Assembly (NCBI GenBank): GCA_043770215.1
Contig: JAYVIQ010000025.1
Location: forward strand, 1-15,328
Length of the DNA stretch: 15,328 nucleotides
DNA from: JAYVIQ01 sp043770215
GTDB lineage: Bacteria > Bacteroidota > Bacteroidia > Cytophagales > JAAEPT01
Direction: 5' to 3'
The stretch's first letter is position 1; each line of letters begins with the position of its first letter. This document shows positions 1 to 5,647 of this stretch, piece by piece. The notes beneath the pieces were generated by a model, which saw only the letters and a program-made list of their open reading frames with translations, did no database searches and was not told the origin of the DNA. Made by a program: the position numbers and the translations under genes.

Positions 1-100
1 GTTTTTGAGGCTCTTGCCATATTTCCTTGCACTTATTACAATAAAAAGTTAGATATTTATCTAATATAAAACAAGTTATGGGTTTTTCAGTAGGCTCTAC
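1..100. other. possible insertion-element end abutting the GH9-like fragment
   Basis: Just where the neighbouring GH9-like frame ends, the minus strand reads GAGCCTACTGAAAAACCC (97 down to 80). This has the feel of a terminal inverted repeat of a transposable element, although the other end lies outside the window and no target duplication can be tested. From 100 to 2 one minus-strand frame stays open to the window edge and contains a CNKC pair followed by K-E-I-W, faintly like the zinc ribbon of an IS1-type InsA protein. It has no ATG. On the plus strand a frame of about 23 codons also runs in from the edge and stops near 69. Which strand, if either, is coding cannot be decided here. Confidence 0.2.
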
Positions 101-263
101 TTAGGTCTATTATTTTATAATTCCTAATGCTAGAATCTTGGAGCTGAATTACAAAGGTTTTATTAGAGTTGGGAGTAAAACCAACTTGATTTATATGTAA
201 TGTCTGCGCTTTAGAAATAAATATTCCTAAACATACAAATACTAGATTACTTATAAATTTCAT
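87..263 (-). pseudogene. truncated start of a GH9-type (cellulase-like) secreted glycosidase
   Basis: This is a 58-codon reading frame starting at the ATG at 263. A TTG 22 codons further upstream is less likely, because the residues from 263 form a clean signal peptide (MKFISNLVFVCLGIFISKAQ, cleavage after the AQ). The following TLHINQVGFTPNSNKTFVIQ closely resembles the start of the N-terminal Ig-like domain of glycoside hydrolase family 9 enzymes (CelD_N type, typical pattern I-x-V-N-Q-x-G-Y-x-P-x-x-x-K). An intact GH9 enzyme has 500 or more residues. Here the frame stops after about 38 mature residues, and neither other frame continues the domain. I therefore read it as a gene beheaded by an insertion or rearrangement near position 100. 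The family call rests on one short motif, so a different secreted protein with this N-domain is possible. Confidence 0.5.
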
Positions 264-339
264 TATTATTAATTTACCGAAACAATAATTTTTTGATGCC
301 TTTTGTTTAACTCTTATCAAAAGTTTCAATAGTTAGCAA

Positions 340-816
340 TCAAAACAGTTTTTTAACAATTGAGTCAAGTTCAAAATCAAATTTTGATACTCCTTTATAA
401 CTATCTAACAACAAATGTGTCTTTTGCTTACCTAGGCTTATTTCACCTCTATTTACGTCTATACTTGGGATTTCCAAAAAATGATCATCTACCAATATAA
501 GATACTCTTCGCCGAGTTCTAATTCATTAATTTTAGATTCTTCTACAGATTTTCCATCAGCTCTATGATAAAACCGAATTGTAGATTCTGGGTAATTTTG
601 TTTGTAATCGTATAGTATACCTGCATTTACCTGATAATCAGTAAACCCTTTAGTCCACTGGCTTTGGTGGCTTTTATGAGAAATTTGAACATGAAGAATA
701 TGTCTAGCTTTTGGTAATAGCTCTAAAAATTCAGCCCTGTTTATATCTTCAGAACTAATAAAAGAAAAAAGAGATATCAAACAAAAAAAGAAAAAAGCAT
801 ATTTATATCGGGTCAT
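340..816 (-). CDS. secreted protein of unknown function, 158 aa
   Basis: I do not recognise this gene with certainty. It starts at an ATG and encodes a protein with a short basic N-terminus (MTRYKY), a hydrophobic stretch rich in phenylalanine (residues about 7-20) and a plausible signal-peptidase site near residues 22-23, so it is probably exported to the periplasm or beyond. The mature part (about 135 aa) has no cysteines. It shows an alternating beta-like pattern with the segment LELGEEYLILVDDHF in the middle (about residues 98-112). Small secreted proteins with a 'vGeeYlvf' segment and a preceding Tyr/Val-rich strand sometimes have an NTR/TIMP-like barrel, but the similarity is weak. A cysteine at residue 12 is not in a convincing lipobox. 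It lies 76 bp upstream of the GH9-like fragment and 170 bp downstream of the histidine kinase. No T9SS tail is present. Confidence 0.7.
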   Translation of the reverse strand: MTRYKYAFFFFCLISLFSFISSEDINRAEFLELLPKARHILHVQISHKSHQSQWTKGFTDYQVNAGILYDYKQNYPESTIRFYHRADGKSVEESKINELELGEEYLILVDDHFLEIPSIDVNRGEISLGKQKTHLLLDSYKGVSKFDFELDSIVKKLF

Positions 817-986
817 TTGGTTTGTATTTATAGATTCAATTATAGAATTTGTTTCAACTATTGCTAATATATAAATTTTGAGCAGTTGTTAATAATAAAG
901 CTTAATATGGTACTGATTTAAATTTAATCATAACGGGTCTTTCCTCAAAGAAAGTAACTTTTTTGCTAAAAAAATCTATTTACTGG

Positions 987-2507
987 CTAAAATATAGGTA
1001 AAACAACATGAAACTCAGATCCCTTTCCAAATTCGCTCTCAACCCAAATTTTGCCTTTGTGCAATTCTATAAATTCTCTACATAATATAAGCCCCAGGCC
1101 ACTTCCTTTTTCATTTTGGGTTCCGTAAGTGGTATAGTGTGTTTTGTTATTAAATAGTTTAGCAATGTTTTCCTTGCTTATACCTATACCATAATCTTTT
1201 ACTAAAAAGTGTATTTCGTTTTGCAGTTGGTGTAGTTTTATATGAATGATGCTGCTTTTATGGCTGAATTTAACAGCATTGAACAATAAATTTTGAATAA
1301 CAGAGTTTAATAAATTTTGGTCAGCATTAAGATTTATTGTTTTGGCAGAATCAAAGACAACACTTATATTTTTCTTAGTTAAATGAGGCTCAAGTAGATG
1401 AATGTTGTAATCAATTAGCTGTGTTAAATTAATTTTATTTGGAGAAAAAGTAATTCTATTCATTTGTACTTTGGACCATTCTAAGAGATTTTGAAAAAGA
1501 TCTAGGCCATTTTTAGAGGACATGTGTATGTAATTTATATATTCTTTCTTTTCTTGATACGATAGAGAATCGAAATTTTCTTTTAGTAACTCAGAAAAAC
1601 CTACAATAGCTGTAAAAGGAGAGCGTAAATCATGGCTTAAAATAGCAAGAAATTTATTCTGGCTGTCATTTGTTTTGTTAAGCGTTTTATTCTCTGATTC
1701 TAAAAATTCCTTTTGCTTTTTAAGCACCTCGTATTTATCTTGGTTGTATATGATAGAAAAAACTTCTTTTAAGTTTTTTGGTCTTATGTGCTTAGCTATT
1801 CTTTTAAATTTTAAATAACTAAATAGTATCAATGAGAAAATAAAACAACTAACTAATTTACCAATAAGATCATTTACAAAAAGTTGAGTTGTATTTAATG
1901 CATCCCAATAAATTAAATAGTTAAAAAAGAAAGAGTCAAAAGCCATAATCAAAGACAATGCTAAAAATATTTTGAGGAATTTAGGTGTTTTGGAGAGTTT
2001 AAGAGATATGAAATTAAAAATTATAACAATCAAAAAAGTATCTATAAGTAGTAAAGAGGTACCAATGACAACTAGCTTTATGTTTAGATTAAAAAAACTA
2101 GAAGATATATTTGTGTTGGTTATGAAGGAAGGCAAAGCCATCTGTTGTTGTGTAATAAATGCTAAAAATATTAGAGAAAAATTTGACACTGCTATACCAT
2201 AAATCATAATCCTAGCAGTATGAATTCCATTTTTTAGGTATACCAAAAGAGTAGCAAAAATACTTGAGGTAAAAAATACCATAGATCCAGGCGATACGGA
2301 TACAACATCAGTAATCTTTAGGTATACTGTATTGGCTAAAATTGTTTGTAAATACTGATTTGAGGCTACAAAAATAAACACAAAAACCAAACCGAATTTA
2401 GGCTTTAACTCGCATAAAAGAAGCAATAAACCAGCTACAAAAACAAGCTCAAATACAAGATATAGTACACTTTCTAACACAAAAACTTGATTTTGAAAAC
2501 CATACAA
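987..2507 (-). CDS. membrane-bound sensor histidine kinase with multi-pass N-terminal sensor
   Basis: The protein has 506 residues. Its N-terminal half (about 9-235) contains roughly seven hydrophobic spans. The segment SPGSMVFFTSSIFATLLVYL (72-91) resembles the vitamin-uptake-like (VUT/YhhQ-related, 'VUPS') membrane sensors found on some kinases. A linker (about 245-285) leads to a HisKA domain with the phospho-acceptor in SHDLRSPF (His292). The HATPase domain has an N box with N410 in NAVKFS, a G1 box DYGIG (438-442) and a G2 box GSGLGL (468-473), and ends in the usual GKGSEFHVVLP. All catalytic landmarks are present, so it should autophosphorylate. No receiver domain and no response-regulator gene is nearby, making it an orphan kinase here. 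The start is a TTG. The frame has no ATG before residue 76 and is closed by a stop 12 codons upstream; a GTG at codon 10 is the alternative. It follows the ROK kinase gene by 46 bp and may be co-transcribed with it. Confidence 0.93.
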   Translation of the reverse strand: MYGFQNQVFVLESVLYLVFELVFVAGLLLLLCELKPKFGLVFVFIFVASNQYLQTILANTVYLKITDVVSVSPGSMVFFTSSIFATLLVYLKNGIHTARIMIYGIAVSNFSLIFLAFITQQQMALPSFITNTNISSSFFNLNIKLVVIGTSLLLIDTFLIVIIFNFISLKLSKTPKFLKIFLALSLIMAFDSFFFNYLIYWDALNTTQLFVNDLIGKLVSCFIFSLILFSYLKFKRIAKHIRPKNLKEVFSIIYNQDKYEVLKKQKEFLESENKTLNKTNDSQNKFLAILSHDLRSPFTAIVGFSELLKENFDSLSYQEKKEYINYIHMSSKNGLDLFQNLLEWSKVQMNRITFSPNKINLTQLIDYNIHLLEPHLTKKNISVVFDSAKTINLNADQNLLNSVIQNLLFNAVKFSHKSSIIHIKLHQLQNEIHFLVKDYGIGISKENIAKLFNNKTHYTTYGTQNEKGSGLGLILCREFIELHKGKIWVESEFGKGSEFHVVLPIF

Positions 2508-2553
2508 TTTATAACTACATCTGAATTTGGTATAGATGATTTACTGTATAGAC

Positions 2554-3450
2554 TTAAAACATCAATGCTGCTGCACCCAAAATACCAGCATCATTGCCAA
2601 GACTAGCTTTACATATTTTTAAATCTGAGGTATAATAGGTTCCAAGTTTCTCTTCTATTACTTTTCTCATTGATGGCTCTATAATAGCAAAGGTTTCTGA
2701 CACTCCCCCACCAATAATTACAGTATGTAAGTCAAGAATTCTTATACCACTTACAATACATTGCCCTAGGTATTTGCCTACGTGCTCAAATACTTTTATA
2801 GCTACTTCATCTTTTTCTAAGGCTGCTTTTGCTATTTTTTTTGCATCTAAACTTTTTACATTCAGAATAGATTTAGGTATTTTTTTAAGTATTTTTTTAG
2901 CTTTTTTTACTATTCCTATTTTGCCTATTTCTTCTTCTATTGATCTTCCTTTACCCCCGTATATGTGGCCTATTTCCATGGCATTACCCACACCACCTCC
3001 AAAAAGTTTTCCGTCTATGACTGCTCCACCACCAACACCAGTACCAAGGGTAATCATCATAAAATTATCTCCTACTTCAGCTCCATTAAAAATAAACTCT
3101 CCATATGCTGCTGCATTGGCATCGTTATCTAAGGCAAATGATTTTCCTTTTATTTTGGATTTAAGAATTTTTATCAAATCAACTCCACTAAGTTGCTCTA
3201 TGTTTGGGGCTGTCACAACACTTTGCCTATCTTTAGAAATTAAGCCAGGCACACCAATGCCAATTTTTACAATTTCTGGAGATTTTTTAAGTTCTGTTTT
3301 AATTGCAGCAATAAAATTCTCGATAAATCTTCCATCTAAAACCATATCTGCAGTAGGATATTTTGCTTTATTGGTAAGAATCCCATTATTATCTACAACT
3401 CCAAATTTCACATTTGTACCACCAATATCTATACCTAAAACTTTTTCCAT
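2554..3450 (-). CDS. ROK-family sugar kinase (glucokinase-like), lacking the zinc cysteine motif
   Basis: The protein has 298 aa, within the usual ROK range of about 290-320. It opens with the ATP phosphate-binding motif GIDIGGTNVKFG (6-17), followed by GIGVPGLIS (64-72) and the sugar-binding/catalytic segment LDNDANAAAYGE (107-118), where Asp110 is the expected general base. Next come TLGTGVGGGAV (134-144) and EIGH (159-162). A glycine-rich adenosine-site motif, IIGGGV, lies at 245-250. It should phosphorylate a hexose or amino sugar in the cytoplasm, but the exact sugar cannot be read from sequence. Most ROK proteins have a CxCGxxGCxE zinc cluster just after EIGH. Here that stretch reads GGKGRSIEEEIG with no cysteine at all, so it belongs to the zinc-free minority, like polyphosphate glucokinases. 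It starts at ATG 3450 with a promoter candidate 22 bp upstream, and the histidine kinase lies just downstream. Confidence 0.92.
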   Translation of the reverse strand: MEKVLGIDIGGTNVKFGVVDNNGILTNKAKYPTADMVLDGRFIENFIAAIKTELKKSPEIVKIGIGVPGLISKDRQSVVTAPNIEQLSGVDLIKILKSKIKGKSFALDNDANAAAYGEFIFNGAEVGDNFMMITLGTGVGGGAVIDGKLFGGGVGNAMEIGHIYGGKGRSIEEEIGKIGIVKKAKKILKKIPKSILNVKSLDAKKIAKAALEKDEVAIKVFEHVGKYLGQCIVSGIRILDLHTVIIGGGVSETFAIIEPSMRKVIEEKLGTYYTSDLKICKASLGNDAGILGAAALMF

Positions 3451-3471
3451 TTTATTTTTTGTTTCAAAACA

Positions 3472-3502
3472 TTAAACTACATAAAATTTACTTTAGCACA
3501 AA
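3472..3502 (-). promoter_or_regulatory. candidate Bacteroidota-type promoter for the ROK kinase gene
   Basis: On the minus strand, TTTG (3502-3499) is followed by 19 bases and then TAGTTTAA (3479-3472). This fits the TTTG-N19-TAnnTTTG pattern of Bacteroidota housekeeping promoters except for the last two bases of the -7 element. Transcription would start near 3466, about 16 bases before the ATG at 3450. No Shine-Dalgarno site is seen, which is normal for this phylum. In AT-rich DNA such matches arise by chance, so confidence is modest. Confidence 0.4.
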
Positions 3503-3655
3503 GTCAATTTTGATTATAATTCCTTTAGAATTTTCAATGGTTTTTAATAATGATAAAATAAGAAGTTTAAATTCAATAAATTGTAGGTTTCCTAAATTTT
3601 GATTAAGCCAAAAGGTTGCAAAGAAATTTCATTTGTCAATTGCATTTCGTAAAAT

Positions 3656-4009
3656 TCAACCTGAAAACGCAACTTTTTTGTTGAATATATTTAAAGATGT
3701 TTCACAATTATATCTTTTTCTTGGTTTGTTATTTAAATCGCTAACAATTTTATCAATATCACAATCGGTACTAGTTTCAAAATCTGTTTTTTTTATGGTA
3801 GGGTTATTTTACTTTTGCGTAGTTCATATTTTCCCTGTACCAAATCACTCTTACAAGCTCCTGAGCCATAATCTTGGTTTCTTTTCAATGCTCTGCTCAC
3901 AACAAATTTGTCCTTTCCAATTGTAAGTATCAATTTGGTTTTACCTATACCCTAGTTGTCTCATATTGGCAATTGTGAATGAGTGCTCTTGTGTTAAAGA
4001 CTTGTATAT
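3656..4009 (-). pseudogene. decayed IS30-family transposase with the catalytic core deleted
   Basis: Three minus-strand frames together spell the two ends of an IS30-family transposase. From 4009 (an ATA where the start codon should be) the frame reads SLTQEHSFTIANMRQLGY, the N-terminal helix-turn-helix start. One extra base near 3944 then shifts the frame, which continues as KTKLILTIGKDKFVVSRALK and R-N-x-D-Y-G-S-G-x-C-K-S-D-L-x-Q, the DNA-binding region. After K-I-T-L-P at about 3796 another one-base shift leads into KKTDFETSTDCDIDKIVSDL and NNKPRKRYN, ending at a TGA at 3658-3656. This is the conserved C-terminus (L-N-x-R-P-R-K). About 110 codons remain of a normal 300-330, so the whole DDE integrase core is missing. 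With two frameshifts, a lost start and a big deletion it is an old relic. No terminal inverted repeats could be recognised by eye. Confidence 0.85.
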
Positions 4010-4012
4010 TAA

Positions 4013-4300
4013 CTTCTTTGGATGGACGGAAATAAACGAAAATATATTCATTTTCACGAGACAAGGGAGTTATTTCCCTATCACTGAAATAAAGTAACGT
4101 ATATCTGAAGTCCTAAAGTTGCTTTTATAATTTGAATCTAAGTATGTACAAAAATAACCTTACCTAGTGTTGCACATGCCTATAAAAATATAACTGGTTT
4201 TAAAATTCCATTCTTCACTCTTCTATTTATGGGGAATTACTAATCTGAGTATAACTAGTATCTTTTTTCTCAAAAAATCAATATATTTTTAGTCATAAAA
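4013..4300. other. intergenic stretch with no recognisable gene
   Basis: Between the IS30 relic and the rplT terminator, all frames on both strands are broken by stops. I see no tRNA, no repeat array and no convincing protein similarity. It may contain the eroded left end of the insertion element, since a GTGCAAC-containing patch near 4168-4180 is loosely like IS30-type ends. It is otherwise unremarkable AT-rich sequence. Confidence 0.5.
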
Positions 4301-4301
4301 C

Positions 4302-4328
4302 AAAAAAAGCCTCACAATAGTGAGGCTT
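4302..4328 (-). terminator. intrinsic terminator of the thrS-infC-rpmI-rplT operon
   Basis: On the minus strand, 33 bases after the rplT stop codon, AAGCCTCAC and GTGAGGCTT form a perfect 9-bp stem around the 4-base loop TATT. The stem is followed directly by a run of T (complement of the A run at 4302-4307). This is a textbook Rho-independent terminator in the right place and orientation. Confidence 0.92.
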
Positions 4329-4360
4329 AGTTGTTGTATATCTTCGTAGGGTTTACAAAT

Positions 4361-4705
4361 TTATTTTATTTTTGCTACTACTGCTTTGAACGCTTCTGGG
4401 TTGTTCATAGCTAGGTCTGCAAGTACTTTTCTGTTTAATTGGATACCTGATTTATTCAATTTACCCATTAGTACAGAATAAGAAATCCCTTCTATTCTTG
4501 CTCCAGCATTTATACGCTGAATCCATAAAGATCTAAAATCTCTTTTCTTAAGTTTACGTCCTGTGTAGGCATAAACACCTGCTTTTTCTACTGCGTTTTT
4601 AGCTACAGTATATACATTTTTTCTTCTACCGAAGTATCCTTTAGCTTGCTTAAGGATAGCTTTCTTTCTTGCACGTGATGCAACGGAATTTACTGATCTT
4701 GGCAT
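4361..4705 (-). CDS. rplT: 50S ribosomal protein L20
   Basis: The protein has 114 aa, close to the family length of about 115-120. It starts MPRSVNSVASRARKKAILKQ and continues with AKGYFGRRKNVYTVAKNAVE and RDFRSLWIQRINAG (57-70), the hallmark L20 sequences. The basic N-terminal arm binds 23S rRNA and is needed for early assembly of the large subunit; in several bacteria L20 also represses its own operon. It is the last gene of the translation operon, 90 bp after rpmI, and a strong terminator follows. The unusually long gap from rpmI contains a hairpin that ends about 20 bases before this start codon. The start is an ATG with no evident Shine-Dalgarno site. Confidence 0.99.
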   Translation of the reverse strand: MPRSVNSVASRARKKAILKQAKGYFGRRKNVYTVAKNAVEKAGVYAYTGRKLKKRDFRSLWIQRINAGARIEGISYSVLMGKLNKSGIQLNRKVLADLAMNNPEAFKAVVAKIK

Positions 4706-4724
4706 ACTTTTTTGTTTTTTGTAG

Positions 4725-4763
4725 TTGGCACTCTTTTACCTGAAAAGAGGTTTTTTGAGCCAA
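4725..4763 (-). promoter_or_regulatory. conspicuous hairpin in the rpmI-rplT intergenic region
   Basis: On the minus strand (the mRNA sense) TTGGC (4763-4759) pairs with GCCAA (4729-4725). Inside this, CTCTTTT (4749-4743) pairs perfectly with AAAAGAG (4737-4731) around a five-base loop CAGGT. An asymmetric internal loop of nine bases on one side and one on the other separates the two stems. It sits 19 bases before the rplT ATG. It has no T run on the rplT strand, so it is not an ordinary terminator for this operon. It could be an L20-binding or RNA-processing element; that role is inference. On the opposite strand the stem is followed by six T, but no plus-strand gene is there. Confidence 0.45.
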
Positions 4764-4795
4764 TTACATGGTGATACAATGAACTCTACTAAACC

Positions 4796-4990
4796 TTAAA
4801 TATTAAGCATTAACTTCACGTTGTTCATGTCAGGCTCGCTAACTAATCCTACGTGTGTTAATCTTCTTTTTTGTTTAGTTCCTTTTTTAGTCAAAATATG
4901 ACTTTTAAAAGCATGTTTTCTTTTTATCTTACCAGTACCGGTAAGTTTAAAACGCTTTTTAGCACTTGACTTAGTTTTTACCTTAGGCAT
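4796..4990 (-). CDS. rpmI: 50S ribosomal protein L35
   Basis: The protein has 64 aa, the standard length for L35. It starts MPKVKTKSSAKKRFKLTGTG and is followed by KIKRKHAFKSHILTKK. The N-terminal PKxKTxxxxxKRFKxTGxGKxxR motif and the central HILTKK (about 31-36) identify the family. It is a small basic protein buried in the large ribosomal subunit. It lies 30 bp downstream of infC and upstream of rplT in the conserved order infC-rpmI-rplT. The start is ATG. Confidence 0.98.
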   Translation of the reverse strand: MPKVKTKSSAKKRFKLTGTGKIKRKHAFKSHILTKKGTKQKRRLTHVGLVSEPDMNNVKLMLNI

Positions 4991-5020
4991 CTTACTAATT
5001 ATCTATTACAAATTATACAA

Positions 5021-5545
5021 CTACTTTTTTGGGGAAAGAAAAAGAAACATTCTTTTTCCTTCTAATTTGGGCATTTGCTCAATTTTCGCATGATCGGTCA
5101 AAGCCTCTGCAAAGCGCAACAATAGCAATTCTCCTCTTTCTTTATATACAATAGATCTTCCCACAAAATGAACATAAGCTTTCACTTTTGCTCCTTCTTC
5201 TAAGAATTTCTCAGCATGTTTTAATTTAAAATTAAAATCATGATCATCTGTATTAGGACCAAATCTGATTTCTTTTAGTACGGCTTTAGAAGCTTTGGAT
5301 TTTAACTCTTTTTGCTTCTTTTTTTGTTCGTACTTAAATTTTGAGTAATCTACTACCCTACAAACTGGTGGTATCGCATTTGGAGAAATAAGGACTAAAT
5401 CCATATTCTGCGATTCTGCAAGCGCACGTGCATCGCCTATTTTAAAAACACCAGGCTCTATGTTCTCTCCTACAAGACGAACTTCTGGCATTCTAATTTT
5501 TTCGTTTATTAAGTAAGGTTCCTCTTTCTGAACCCTACCACGCAT
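5021..5545 (-). CDS. infC: translation initiation factor IF-3
   Basis: The protein has 174 aa, typical for IF-3. The N-domain carries INEKIRMPEVRLVG (13-26), DLVLISPNAIPPVCRVVDY (49-67) and the lysine-rich linker helix. The C-domain carries EIRFGPNTDDHDFNFKLKHA (92-111), FLEEGAKVKAYVHFVGR (114-130) and ends EGKRMFLFLSPKK. IF-3 binds the 30S subunit, prevents premature subunit joining and checks the start codon and initiator tRNA. In E. coli the gene autoregulates through an AUU start. Here an ATG at 5545 sits about 13 residues before the conserved INEKI, as expected, so that control is not evident. The sequence AAAGAAAGAAG just upstream is a purine-rich possible ribosome site. It is 102 bp after thrS. 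Confidence 0.98.
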   Translation of the reverse strand: MRGRVQKEEPYLINEKIRMPEVRLVGENIEPGVFKIGDARALAESQNMDLVLISPNAIPPVCRVVDYSKFKYEQKKKQKELKSKASKAVLKEIRFGPNTDDHDFNFKLKHAEKFLEEGAKVKAYVHFVGRSIVYKERGELLLLRFAEALTDHAKIEQMPKLEGKRMFLFLSPKK

Positions 5546-5647
5546 GTTGCTTCTTTCTTTGATAGTACTAATTATTTAGTGCGACAAAATTTATCGAATG
5601 ACAAATATGGATAATATTCTTGACTTTTAAAACTATTTTCTAGTATA

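Noticed and set aside
933..960. Hairpin CTTTC/GAAAG downstream of the histidine kinase as a terminator
   Set aside because: The stem is only 5 bp and lacks a T run on the minus strand; the T-rich side faces the plus strand, where no gene is present.
2774..3475. Long plus-strand open frame (233 codons) opposite the ROK kinase gene
   Set aside because: It is an antisense shadow. The minus-strand frame has all ROK motifs, whereas the plus-strand translation is serine/proline-rich with no family features.
3633..3926. Plus-strand open frame of 97 codons in the intergenic region
   Set aside because: It lies antisense to the IS30 transposase relic, whose conserved motifs are on the minus strand.
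5546..5572. In-frame ATT nine codons upstream of the infC ATG, recalling the AUU start of E. coli infC
   Set aside because: The ATG at 5545 already gives the normal N-terminal length before INEKI, and ATT is common in this AT-rich DNA.
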